Shown here: positions 43,441 through 51,601 of the stretch, one piece after another | Layout: each line of letters opens with the position of its first letter | How positions within the stretch are numbered: the first letter of the stretch is position 1 | DNA from: Streptomyces sp. DH24 | GTDB taxonomy: Bacteria > Actinomycetota > Actinomycetes > Streptomycetales > Streptomycetaceae | Assembly (NCBI RefSeq): GCF_029813775.1 | Contig: NZ_JARVKW010000048.1 | Span: 1 to 52,891 of the forward strand | Reading direction: 5' to 3' | Length of the DNA: 52,891 nucleotides | Notes under the pieces: model-generated | Databases searched by the model: none | What the model saw: only the letters and a program-made list of their open reading frames with translations | Told to the model about the DNA's origin: nothing | Made by a program: the position numbers and the translations under genes

Positions 43441-43512
43441 ACCCACCCTCGTAGGAAGAAGAGGCGGGCGGGCGGCGCGGGGAGCGCATGCCCCGCTAAG
43501 CAACCGCCCCCT

Positions 43513-44523
43513 CTACACCCCGTGACACTCCCCATAAGCGCCCCCCGCCCCGCACCAGCACTCCGCCCCCCGCTGCGGAGGCCACGGCATCGCCCGCCCG
43601 CGGGCCGCCAGTGTCGTCGCGTACTGCGGCAGCAGTGTCGTGTCCGTCGGGGACGTGCCCTCCGAGGCCGCGAAGGCCTCGTAGGACGGGACCGTGCCCG
43701 TGACGATGCCCAGGTTGGGGGTGCCGGAGGCGGCGAGTTCGCGGAGGGACTGCTCTATGGCGGCCAGGTGTTCCTCGTGGGACGGGTACTCCGCCGACAG
43801 GGACGGGTACGCCTCCAGGAGTTCCCTCAGTTCGTCCGTCGGCCAGTGCAGGACCGCCACCGGGAACGGGCGGGACAGGGCCTCGCGGTAGGCGCCCAGT
43901 TCCGCGCGCAGGCGGAAGATCTCCGCCTCCAGTTCCGCCGGGTTGTCCGAGCCGAGGGACCACACGCGCTTCGGGTCGTGGAGCTCGTCCAGGGAGACCG
44001 GCAGCGTGTGCAGGGTGTCCGCGAGGGCGTCCCACTCGTCGTGGGCCACGCCCAGCATGCGGCGGACGCGGTGGCGGCCGAAGAGGAGGGCGTGCGCCGA
44101 CTTCGGAGGCTCCGGCGCGTCCTTCAGGAACTTGGTCGCGCCCTCCGTGAACGTCTCGTGCGCCGCCTCCAGTTCGTCGTGCGACTCCAGCGCCTCCGCG
44201 ACGATCACCCACGCCGCCGGGTCCCGCGGGGACGCCGCGCGGACGCCCTCGATGATCGCCCTGGCCTCGGCCTCGTGGTCGTACTCCCACAGGTTCGACG
44301 CCTTGAGCGCCCGCACCAGGACCGGGTCCTCCAGCGTGTCCGGCGACGACAGCAGGCGGTCGTAGAGCGCGGTCGCCGCCGGGCGGTCGCCGGCCAGTTC
44401 CAGATGGGCCGCGGCCCGCAGCAGCAGGGCCTCGGCGTCCTCCGGGTACAGGCCGGCGGTTCGCTCCAGGCGTGCCGCTTCGGCGGAGTGGTCGACGTTC
44501 TCGGCAGGCGTGTCGGGGCGCAT
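43513..44523 (-). CDS. TPR-like SEC-C motif protein
   Basis: A 336-residue protein. Residues 15-150 show tetratricopeptide-like helix pairs (AEALLLRAAAHLELAGDRPAATALYDRLL, then WVIVAEALESHDELEAAHETFTEG). The end (CWCGAGGAYGECHG) is a SEC-C zinc motif C-x-C-x8-C-H, as found at the SecA C-terminus. Such proteins probably bind partner proteins or RNA; no enzyme motif is present. The ATG at 44523 is 7 nt after TACCGT on the minus strand, so a leaderless mRNA is likely; the longer frame to 44703 is not needed. It is convergent with the SRA-HNH gene. Confidence 0.82.
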   Translation of the reverse strand: MRPDTPAENVDHSAEAARLERTAGLYPEDAEALLLRAAAHLELAGDRPAATALYDRLLSSPDTLEDPVLVRALKASNLWEYDHEAEARAIIEGVRAASPRDPAAWVIVAEALESHDELEAAHETFTEGATKFLKDAPEPPKSAHALLFGRHRVRRMLGVAHDEWDALADTLHTLPVSLDELHDPKRVWSLGSDNPAELEAEIFRLRAELGAYREALSRPFPVAVLHWPTDELRELLEAYPSLSAEYPSHEEHLAAIEQSLRELAASGTPNLGIVTGTVPSYEAFAASEGTSPTDTTLLPQYATTLAARGRAMPWPPQRGAECWCGAGGAYGECHGV

Positions 44524-44530
44524 GGGGGAC

Positions 44531-44536
44531 ACGGTA
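44531..44536 (-). promoter_or_regulatory. -10 box for the SEC-C gene
   Basis: On the minus strand TACCGT ends 7 nt before the ATG at 44523, with no Shine-Dalgarno, suggesting leaderless transcription. The remaining 44537-44823 gap is G+C-rich with repeated CCGTACCG and holds no recognisable gene. Confidence 0.5.
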
Positions 44537-44823
44537 CTGCCGCCCGCCGACGTACGTGAGGTATCCGCAGGCCAGCCGCGTTCCGCCACCGCGCCGACAC
44601 GGTGCCGACACCGGGCCGCCACCGCCTCGCCACGACGTTGCCGCCGCTGTTGCCTCGCCGCGACGTCACCGTCGCCGGCGCCTTGCCACGGCACCGCGGT
44701 CACGTCAGCATGCCGCCGCCGTACCGCCCCCGCCGCGCCGCCGTACCGAGGTACCGCCCGCCGTACCGGCGGCCCGCCCGCACCCCGCGACCGGCCCCGC
44801 GCCCCCCGCCGCCAACGCCCGCC

Positions 44824-46299
44824 CTACACCGTCACCCCGTCCACCTGAAGCGTCTGCACCGAGAGTGCCGCGAACGGCACCGCCACCGATGTGCCGTTCA
44901 GATACGTGTCCGAGTGGGCCGTGTAGAGGTCGCCGCCGCCCGTCGTCACCGTGTTCCAGCGCGGGACCAGGCCGGACGGGCCGCCCGTCGCCGTCGCGAA
45001 GCGGGACAGGTCGAAGGTCAGGGTCTGCGGGGACGTCGACGTGTTCGCCGCCACGATCACCAGGCGCCGTGCCGCCCGGTCCAGCGCCGCCACCGCGTAG
45101 CTCACGCCGGTGTCCAGGATCGTCATGCCGGGGCGGATGTGCCGGGAGAACTGCGCGAGCACGTAGTACTTCGTCTGCACCGCGCCCGGCTGGAGGGTCA
45201 CCGGGTCGTACGCGATCGTCGCCCAGCCGGGGCTCGGGTCCATGACCTGCCAGTACGCCCAGGCCGTCGGGTGCAGCCAGCGGAAGTCGGAGAGCAGGTT
45301 GCTCGCCATGGTCATGCCGGTGCCGTCGCGGTCGCCCGTCTCCGAGTTCCACAGGACCTTGCGGGCCGTGGTCACGACGTCCGTGTAGAGCAGGTCGCGG
45401 CGCCCGCCGGAGCCCTGGTAGCCGTGCACGTTCACCTGGTGGACCAGGGACTTCGTGCTCGCGGAGAAGGAGTTCCAGGTGGTGCGGCCCAGGTCGTAGC
45501 TCGTCTCGTCGGACGCCGAGATACGGGTGCCGGTCAGGCCCCGCTTGTCCAACTCGCTGCGCAGGTGCGGCAGTACGGCCGCCTGCACACCGGCGTCCAT
45601 GTGGCAGCCCTCCTGCGTGCCGGTGGCCGTCCACCAGCCGGAGCTGGGCTCGTTGAAGGGGTCGACCGTCGCGAAGTTCACCCCCCAGTTCCGGCGGGCG
45701 TGCAGGGCCACCGCCGCCAGGTGGGCCGCGTGCTGGCGGTAGTTCCACGTCTGGAGGTTGTTGCCGCCGTCGGCCGCGCCCGACGGGTTGTGGTTGTTGC
45801 ACATCCACCACATCGGGGAGTTGGCGAACAACTCGCTGATCGCGCCGCGCTGCGTGGCCTTCACCAGCATCGCGCGCTGCGCCGCGTCCGCCGACCACTT
45901 CCAGGCGGACGACTCCGGGTCCTCGTTCCTCCAGTCCTGCCAGAAGCCCTCGATCTGCTTGAACTTCGGGATGTTGGGCGACGCGACCATCGTCTCGCCG
46001 TTCACGCTGTTCCAGCTGCACGCGCCGAGGTTGTAGCGGGCGATGTTCAGGCCGAGGCCGGGCAGCGTCCGGCCGCCGTACGCGACCTGCTGGGTGGTGA
46101 AGAAGAGGTCGGCGAAGTCGTCCCGGGTGCCGAAGACGTTCGCCCACCAGGCCAGGGAGGTGCCCCAGCCCTCCCAGGTGCCGTAGGTGGTCGAGGGGTT
46201 GACGCCGACCGTGGCGTCGGCGTGCGCGGTGCCGGTCGCCAGGCCGCTGCCGAGGAGGGTGCCACCCGCGGCCGCCAGCAGGGTTCTGCGTCGGATCAT
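44824..46299 (-). CDS. secreted glycoside hydrolase, GH30-like (endo-beta-1,6-galactanase type)
   Basis: A 491-residue exported enzyme. The signal (MIRRRTLLAAAGGTLLGSGLATGTAHA) has an RR pair and looks Tat-type, with cleavage near AHA-DA. The (beta/alpha)8 domain starts with TYGTWEGWGTSLAWWANVFG. E217 in VDPFNEPSSGWW is the acid/base and E320 in VLWNSETGDRDG the nucleophile, at the usual strand ends. The C-terminal 110 residues are the beta-sandwich usual in GH30. Sequence flavour resembles fungal/Streptomyces endo-beta-1,6-galactanases, so the likely substrate is arabinogalactan side chains of plants. The ATG follows GGAGAAG; the longer frame to 46455 is rejected. Confidence 0.87.
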   Translation of the reverse strand: MIRRRTLLAAAGGTLLGSGLATGTAHADATVGVNPSTTYGTWEGWGTSLAWWANVFGTRDDFADLFFTTQQVAYGGRTLPGLGLNIARYNLGACSWNSVNGETMVASPNIPKFKQIEGFWQDWRNEDPESSAWKWSADAAQRAMLVKATQRGAISELFANSPMWWMCNNHNPSGAADGGNNLQTWNYRQHAAHLAAVALHARRNWGVNFATVDPFNEPSSGWWTATGTQEGCHMDAGVQAAVLPHLRSELDKRGLTGTRISASDETSYDLGRTTWNSFSASTKSLVHQVNVHGYQGSGGRRDLLYTDVVTTARKVLWNSETGDRDGTGMTMASNLLSDFRWLHPTAWAYWQVMDPSPGWATIAYDPVTLQPGAVQTKYYVLAQFSRHIRPGMTILDTGVSYAVAALDRAARRLVIVAANTSTSPQTLTFDLSRFATATGGPSGLVPRWNTVTTGGGDLYTAHSDTYLNGTSVAVPFAALSVQTLQVDGVTV

Positions 46300-46563
46300 C
46301 GCTTCTCCGGTGAGTGAGGACGCCTCATGCGGCGCCTGTCGTGGGCATGCCATGAGCGTGTCCAGGGATGGGTGATGGCCGTTCGACGCGGCCCCCGGCC
46401 GCCGGTCAACAGGAAGCATGGGGGCGGTGCCCGGGGTTGTCGAGAGGGGCGGCACGGTTTCTTACGGCCCTTTCTCAAACCCCTGCATGAAGTCGGCCGG
46501 CGCGGCGCTGCGGTAATCTCGCACCACGCGTGTCACGTCGGTCGAAGGCGGAGGGAGGCAGCC

Positions 46564-46875
46564 GTGCGAGAAGGTCGCGCCGGCCTGCGTCCCGCCCTCG
46601 TGCCGCTCGTGCTGCTGCTCCAGGTGCTGCTGCTCGACACCGGCAGCCTCACCGCCACCGTCGCCCTCGCCGCGACCGCCGCCGCCGGGTCCGCGCTCAC
46701 CGTCTGCTCCGTGATCGTCGCCCGCTGCGCGCCCGCCGTGCCGCCCACCCGGGTGCGTACGGCCATCCGCGACCGGAACCGGCGTACCGCCTTCCTGCCG
46801 CAACGCGACCCCGACGCCAAGGGGCGCACCCGGCCCCGGGCACCCGGACTCGCCCTCCCGGCGACCGTCGCGTAG
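46564..46875 (+). CDS. DUF6412 small membrane protein
   Basis: A 103-residue protein starting with GTG after GGAGGGAGG. One or two hydrophobic segments (LVPLVLLLQVLLLDTGSLTATVALAATAAAG and LTVCSVIVARC) are followed by a basic tail with RTAIRDRNRRTAFLPQRDPDAKGRTRPRAPG. I recognise it as the Streptomyces small protein often found directly before a short YidC (DUF6412). It is 92 bp upstream of the YidC gene on the same strand and probably co-transcribed. Its role may be to assist or depend on that insertase; this is inference from position. The 46300-46563 gap before it holds no gene. Confidence 0.72.
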   Translation: MREGRAGLRPALVPLVLLLQVLLLDTGSLTATVALAATAAAGSALTVCSVIVARCAPAVPPTRVRTAIRDRNRRTAFLPQRDPDAKGRTRPRAPGLALPATVA

Positions 46876-46967
46876 GGCACCAGCCGCTCATCGGACCGTG
46901 ACCCCGCGCGGGTCGTCATGCCGCCATCTCCTCTTCCGGCACGACGAGACCCCCGGAGGGCTCACCC

Positions 46968-47681
46968 ATGTCCGTTTTCGCCAACCTGGTCGGGCACCTG
47001 GCCGACCTGCTCCAGCCGCTGTTCGGCGCCGGTGCCGCCGCTGCCGCCATCGTCCTGTTCACCGCGTTCGTACGGCTCCTGGTCCTGCCGCTGTCCCTGG
47101 CCGCCGCGCGCGGGCAGCGGGCCCGCACCGCGCTCCAGCCGAAGATCGCCGAGCTGCGCCGCAAGCACGCCAGGAATCCCGAGAAGCTCCAGCGGGCCGT
47201 GCTCGAACTGCACGCCGAGGAGAAGGTGTCGCCGCTGTCGGGCTGCCTGCCCAGCCTGTGCCAGGCGCCCGCGTTCTTCCTGCTGTACCACCTGTTCTCC
47301 AGCACGACGATCGGCGGCCGGGCCAACGAACTGCTCGCCCACCAGTTGTTCGCCGCGCCCCTCGGCGGGCGCTGGGCGGACGCCCTCGGGGGCGGCGGCG
47401 TGTTCGGGGACGCCGGGCTCGTCTACGTCGCGCTGTTCGCGTTCGTCGCGGCCGTCGCCGCGTTCACCTGCCGCCGCACCAAGCGGACCATGGCCGCCAA
47501 CCCCGCCATGGCGGCCGCGAGCGGGGAGCAGGTGCCGGGGCTCGGTGCGGTCAACCGGGTCGTGCCGTTCCTGTCGTTCTTCACGCTGATCAGCGTCGCC
47601 GTCGTGCCGCTCGCCGCCGCGCTGTACGTGGTGACCAGCACGACGTGGAGCGCCGTCGAACGGGCCGTGCTCTACCGGTGA
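46968..47681 (+). CDS. short YidC/Oxa1-family membrane protein insertase
   Basis: A 237-residue insertase that helps membrane proteins fold into the cytoplasmic membrane. It has about five helices; the core is AFVRLLVLPLSLAAARGQRARTALQPKIAELRRKHA, followed by KVSPLSGCLPSLCQAPAFFLLYHLF. It is shorter than the main actinobacterial YidC, which is about 400 residues and lies next to rpmH, so it is a second paralogue. It is preceded by DUF6412. No rnpA, rpmH or rsmG is nearby. Its substrates are unknown. Confidence 0.9.
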   Translation: MSVFANLVGHLADLLQPLFGAGAAAAAIVLFTAFVRLLVLPLSLAAARGQRARTALQPKIAELRRKHARNPEKLQRAVLELHAEEKVSPLSGCLPSLCQAPAFFLLYHLFSSTTIGGRANELLAHQLFAAPLGGRWADALGGGGVFGDAGLVYVALFAFVAAVAAFTCRRTKRTMAANPAMAAASGEQVPGLGAVNRVVPFLSFFTLISVAVVPLAAALYVVTSTTWSAVERAVLYR

Positions 47682-47857
47682 GCCCTCGGGCTCCACCGGT
47701 CAGCCCTCGGGGCGGGCGGCGCGGTCCAGTCCGTGAACGGGGTATTGCGGGCTGGTCGCTCCTCGTGGAGGATCAGCCAAGTCCGCCGACGGCCGCGCCC
47801 GCCGCACCCGGGTCGCACGTGGTCGGCGGGCGACCGCGATCGAGGGAGATTGTGATC

Positions 47858-48715
47858 ATGAAGCTGCTGCGAGTCGGTACGGCGGGGCAGGAACGGCCCG
47901 CGCTGCTCGACGCCGGGGGCACCCTGCGCGACCTGTCCGGCCTGGTACCGGACATCGACGGGGCGCTGCTCGCCGACGACGCGGCGCTCGACCGGCTCCG
48001 CGCCGCGGCCGACGCCGGCGAGCTGCCCGTGCTGGACGGCACCGGGCTGCGGATCGGGCCGCCGCTGGCCCGCATCGGCAAGATCGTGTGCATCGGGCTG
48101 AACTACCACGACCACGCCCGCGAGACCGGCGCCGAGCCGCCCGCCGAGCCGGTCGTCTTCTTCAAGGCGCCGGACACGGTGGTCGGCCCGTACGACACCG
48201 TGCTCGTGCCGCGCGGTTCGGTGAAGACCGACTGGGAGGTCGAGCTCGCGGTCGTCGTCGGCCGTACGGCCCGCTACCTCGACTCGGCCGAGGAGGCGCT
48301 CGGCCACGTCGCCGGGTACGCCGTCGCGCACGACGTGTCCGAGCGGGAGTTCCAGATCGAGCGGGGCGGCACCTGGGACAAGGGCAAGAACTGCGAGACG
48401 TTCAACCCGCTGGGGCCCTGGCTGGTGACCGCCGACGAGGTGCCCGACCCGCAGGACCTCGCCCTGAAGCTGTGGGTCAACGGCGAGCTGAAGCAGGACG
48501 GCACGACGGCCGACCAGATCTTCCCGGTCGGCGAAGTCGTCCGGTACGTCAGCCGGTTCATGACCCTGTACCCGGGTGACGTCATCAACACCGGTACGCC
48601 CGCCGGGGTGGCGATGGGGCACCCGGAGCCCAAGCCGTACCTGCGGGCCGGGGACGTCGTGGAGCTGGAGATCCCTGGGCTGGGGCGGCAGCGGCAGGAG
48701 CTGAAGGACGCGTAG
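47858..48715 (+). CDS. fumarylacetoacetate hydrolase family protein
   Basis: A 285-residue metal-dependent hydrolase or decarboxylase. The C-terminal FAH domain has KIVCIGLNYHDHARETG, PVVFFKAPDTVVGP, DWEVELAVVVGR, GYAVAHDVSEREFQ and GDVINTGTPAGVAMG, which hold the metal ligands. These enzymes act on ring-cleavage products such as 2-oxo-hept-3-ene-1,7-dioate or on acylpyruvates; the substrate cannot be fixed. ATG 47858 follows GAGGGAG; GTG 47852 in frame is an alternative. It stands apart from other aromatic degradation genes. Confidence 0.9.
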   Translation: MKLLRVGTAGQERPALLDAGGTLRDLSGLVPDIDGALLADDAALDRLRAAADAGELPVLDGTGLRIGPPLARIGKIVCIGLNYHDHARETGAEPPAEPVVFFKAPDTVVGPYDTVLVPRGSVKTDWEVELAVVVGRTARYLDSAEEALGHVAGYAVAHDVSEREFQIERGGTWDKGKNCETFNPLGPWLVTADEVPDPQDLALKLWVNGELKQDGTTADQIFPVGEVVRYVSRFMTLYPGDVINTGTPAGVAMGHPEPKPYLRAGDVVELEIPGLGRQRQELKDA

Positions 48716-48910
48716 CGCTCCGCGGGCGAGGCGGGGCGAGGCGGGGGTGGGGCTGGGCTGGGTCGCGGCTGCACGGCGGAGCGGATGCACGGCGGAGCGG
48801 AGCCGTGGGTCGTCGCGGGTGCGTGGTCCGGGGTGGTGGGGCGCGCCCGGGTGCGCTCCTGGCGGGGCCGCGCTTCGGACGCGGCCCCGCGCGCCCCTCG
48901 GGGCGTCACC

Positions 48911-49786
48911 TCACGCCAGCAGCGATGCCAGGCGGCGCCATTCCGTCCTGGGGAGGGTGTCCCGTTCGGTGCCGGTGACCACCTGGAGCGCCACGTGGTC
49001 CGCGCCCGCCGCGTGGAACGTGGCGATGCGGTCGCGGATGCGGGACTCGTCGCCCCACGCGAACACCGCGTCCACCAGGCGGTCGCTGCCGCCGTCCGTC
49101 AGGTCGTCCTCCGTGAAGCCGAGCCGCAGGAAGTTGTTCGTGTAGTTCGGCAGGGACAGGTACATGGCCAGGACGCCACGGGCCAGCTCGCGGGCGCGGG
49201 CCGGGTCCGCCTCCAGGACCACCTTCAACTCCGGGGCGAGCAGCGGACCTTCGCCGAGGATGCCGCGGGCCTGCGCCGTGTGCTCCGGGGTGACCAGGTA
49301 CGGGATCGCGCCCGCCGCCCGGTCCCGGGCCAGCTCCAGCGTCTTCGGGCCGAGGGCGGCGAGCACCCGGCGGTCCGCGGGCACCCCGGCGGCGTCCTGC
49401 GCGTCGAGGTAGGCGACCAGGGCGGAGTACGGGCGGCGGTACTGCTCGGCCAGCTTGGCGTGGCTCACCCCGAGGCCCAGCGCGAAACGGCCCGGGTGGG
49501 CGGCCTCCAGCTCCGCGAAGGCCGCCGCGCTCGCCTCCGCGTCGTGCTGCCAGATGCTCTGGATGCTGGTCCCGACGGTGATCCGGGAGGTCGCCCGGAT
49601 CAAGGGCTGCGCGTGGTCGGCCGAACTGCTGCCGCCGAGCCAGAGGGCGCCGAAGCCGAGCTCCTCCAACTCGGCGGCGGCCTCGGCGCGTTCATCCCGC
49701 CCGTCCGGGTCCTCGGAGCGCAGGGCCGCGCTCCAGACGCCGTACCGTCCGACGGATTCCTTCAGGCTCACTGCGGTGCCGCTCAT
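48911..49786 (-). CDS. LLM-class F420-dependent oxidoreductase
   Basis: A 291-residue luciferase-like (beta/alpha)8 oxidoreductase. GRYGVWSAALRSEDP, LEELGFGALWLGG, HPGRFALGLGVSHAKLAEQY and RRVLAALGPKTLELARDRAAG-like residues are hallmarks of the TIGR03620-type F420 group common in actinobacteria. It would reduce or oxidise a small organic molecule using coenzyme F420. The substrate is unknown. It is on the same strand as the UPF0303/Gfo-Idh pair but separated by a 144-bp gap with repeats. The stop is 195 bp from the FAH gene end. Confidence 0.85.
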   Translation of the reverse strand: MSGTAVSLKESVGRYGVWSAALRSEDPDGRDERAEAAAELEELGFGALWLGGSSSADHAQPLIRATSRITVGTSIQSIWQHDAEASAAAFAELEAAHPGRFALGLGVSHAKLAEQYRRPYSALVAYLDAQDAAGVPADRRVLAALGPKTLELARDRAAGAIPYLVTPEHTAQARGILGEGPLLAPELKVVLEADPARARELARGVLAMYLSLPNYTNNFLRLGFTEDDLTDGGSDRLVDAVFAWGDESRIRDRIATFHAAGADHVALQVVTGTERDTLPRTEWRRLASLLA

Positions 49787-49867
49787 CGGTGCCGGTCCCT
49801 CCGGTGGGGTGCGGTGATCGTCAGTCGTACACCACGCCCAACCGGAGGGCGGCCCCGGATAATCCCG

Positions 49868-49923
49868 GGGTCCGGAGTCCGGAGTCCGGGGTCCGGGGTC
49901 GGGGGTCGGGGGTCCGGGTCCCG
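49868..49923 (-). repeat. heptanucleotide tandem repeat
   Basis: About eight units of a 7-mer related to RGTCCGG (GGTCCGG, AGTCCGG, AGTCCGG, GGTCCGG, then variants GGTCGGG). It fills half of the 144-bp gap between the UPF0303 stop (49931) and the LLM gene start (49786). It may be slippage-variable. No hairpin terminator was seen here. Confidence 0.82.
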
Positions 49924-49930
49924 GTGCGGG

Positions 49931-50461
49931 TCACGTCTTCAGGAACTGCTCCAGTGCCTCCACCACGAAGCGGTGGTCCTGGAGCTGCGGCAACCCGGAC
50001 ACCGTCACCGCGCCGATCACGCCCACGTTCTCGACGGTGATCGGGAACGAACCGCCGTGCGCCGCGTACGTGTCCGGATCGAGCCGCGAGGACTCCTCGA
50101 ACGACGTGCCCTTGGCCCGGAACCGGGCGCCCACCAGGTACGACGCGCTGCCGTAGCGCTCCACGACCCGGCGCTTGCGGGCGATCCACGCGTCGTTGTC
50201 CGGGGTGGAGCCCGGCAGCGCCGCGTGGAACAGTTGCTGGCCGGCGCGGTGGATGTCGACGGCCACCGGCGCCTGCCGCTCCCGGGCCATCTCCACCAGC
50301 AGCGAGCCGAGCGCCCAGGCGTCGTCGTAGGTGAACTGCCGGAAGACCAGGCGGCGTTCCTGCGCCTCCAGTTCCTCCAGGGTCGGACTGAGCTCCGGAT
50401 GGAACTTCGGGGTCAGTTCCTGGCTGCGCGGGTTGTGCGGGTTGTTCTGACTGGGAGTCAC
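49931..50461 (-). CDS. UPF0303 (heme-degrading-domain, DUF336-like) protein
   Basis: A 176-residue protein related to the HbpS/DUF336 group. LSPTLEELEAQERRLVFRQFTYDDAWALGSLLVEMA starts the family domain, and VAVDIHRAGQQLFHAALPGSTPDNDAWIARKRRVVERY follows. The end (GAVTVSGLPQLQDHRFVVEALEQFL) is also conserved. The family binds heme in some members, but the function of UPF0303 is unsettled. It begins with a GTG overlapping the Gfo/Idh stop by 4 bp (GTGA), so the two are translationally coupled. It may be a cofactor-linked accessory protein. Confidence 0.85.
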   Translation of the reverse strand: MTPSQNNPHNPRSQELTPKFHPELSPTLEELEAQERRLVFRQFTYDDAWALGSLLVEMARERQAPVAVDIHRAGQQLFHAALPGSTPDNDAWIARKRRVVERYGSASYLVGARFRAKGTSFEESSRLDPDTYAAHGGSFPITVENVGVIGAVTVSGLPQLQDHRFVVEALEQFLKT

Positions 50462-51546
50462 AGCTTCACCACCACTTCGTCGCGGGCCGAACGGCGGGCC
50501 GCCTCCAGGACGTCGAGCGCGGCCGCCGCCTCCCGGGCGGTCACCGGGTTCGGGCCGCCGCCGCGGAGGGCGTTCGCCACGGCCGCATAGTAGGCGGGGT
50601 AGTCGCCCGGCAGGGTCGGCTCGGGGAGTCCGCCGCCGGTCAGCGGGGACTCGCCGGCGCCGACGCGGCCCCACAGCGACTCGGGCTCGGTGCCCCAGTC
50701 CGCCGCGTCGGGCCCCGGCCGCCTGCCCTCGCGCAGGGCCGCCTCCTGCGGGTCGAGGCCGTACTTGACGTAGCCCGCCCGCGAGCCGAGCACCCGGAAG
50801 CGCGGGCCGAGCTGGGCGGTCGTCGCCGAGACGTAGAGGTGGGACCGGACGCCGCCGGCGTGCGTCAGCGCGATGAACGTGTCGTCGTCCGTCTGCGCGC
50901 CCGGCCGGCGGATCACCGTCTCCGCGTACACCGAGGTCACCGGGCCGAACAGGACCAGTGCCTGGTCGACGACGTGGCTGCCGAGGTCGTAGAGCAGGCC
51001 GCCGATCTCCGCCGGGTCGCCGGACTCCCGCCAACCGCCCTTCGGCTGCGGGCGCCACCGCTCGAACCGCGACTCGAACCGCCATACGTCGCCCAGCTCG
51101 CCGGCGGTCAGCAGCCTGCGCAGGGTCAGGAAGTCGTTGTCCCAGCGGCGGTTCTGGAAGACGGACAGCAGCAGGCCCCGCTCCTCGGCGAGGGCGGCCA
51201 GCTCGCGCGCCTCGGCCGCCGTGCCCGCGACCGGCTTGTCCACGACGACCGGCAGACCGGCATTCAGGGCCGTGGTCGCGAGCGGGACGTGCGTCTTGTT
51301 CGGCGACGCGACGACGATCAGGTCCAGTTCGTCGGCGCGGTCGAACAGCTCGTCCGCCGACGCGGCCACGCGGACGTCCGGGAACTCGGCGCGGGCCTGC
51401 TGCTGCCGCTCGGGGTTCGAGGTGACCACCGTGTCCAGGGCCAGGCCCTCGGTGGCGGCGATCAGCGGGGCGTGGAAGACGGAGCCCGCGAGGCCGTAGC
51501 CCACGAGGCCGACACGCAGGGGGGTGCCGGGGGGAGTACCAGTCAT
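50458..51546 (-). CDS. Gfo/Idh/MocA family oxidoreductase
   Basis: A 362-residue NAD(P)-dependent sugar or polyol dehydrogenase. The Rossmann start is LRVGLVGYGLAGSVFHAPLI and the catalytic Lys is in VVVDKPVAGT. The C-terminal alpha/beta domain holds GLLYDLGSHVVDQALVLFG, with conserved Gly-Ser-His. It is coupled to the UPF0303 gene and divergent from a ROK regulator across 55 bp, so the ROK protein probably controls this pair in response to a sugar or sugar phosphate. The substrate is not readable from the sequence. The ATG 51546 lacks a strong Shine-Dalgarno, and the longer frame to 51822 is rejected because it would overlap the ROK gene. Confidence 0.88.
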   Translation of the reverse strand: MTGTPPGTPLRVGLVGYGLAGSVFHAPLIAATEGLALDTVVTSNPERQQQARAEFPDVRVAASADELFDRADELDLIVVASPNKTHVPLATTALNAGLPVVVDKPVAGTAAEARELAALAEERGLLLSVFQNRRWDNDFLTLRRLLTAGELGDVWRFESRFERWRPQPKGGWRESGDPAEIGGLLYDLGSHVVDQALVLFGPVTSVYAETVIRRPGAQTDDDTFIALTHAGGVRSHLYVSATTAQLGPRFRVLGSRAGYVKYGLDPQEAALREGRRPGPDAADWGTEPESLWGRVGAGESPLTGGGLPEPTLPGDYPAYYAAVANALRGGGPNPVTAREAAAALDVLEAARRSARDEVVVKL

Positions 51547-51601
51547 GCGTCCACTTTCGCAACGGTGTTGCCAAAGTGCAAGTAGGGGCGAGAATGGCAG
51601 C

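Noticed and set aside
36400..43500. Integrative element with integrase or attachment sites
   Set aside because: No integrase, transposase, excisionase or flanking direct repeat was seen, and the tRNA-Leu is 17 kb away. Only composition and relics suggest transfer.
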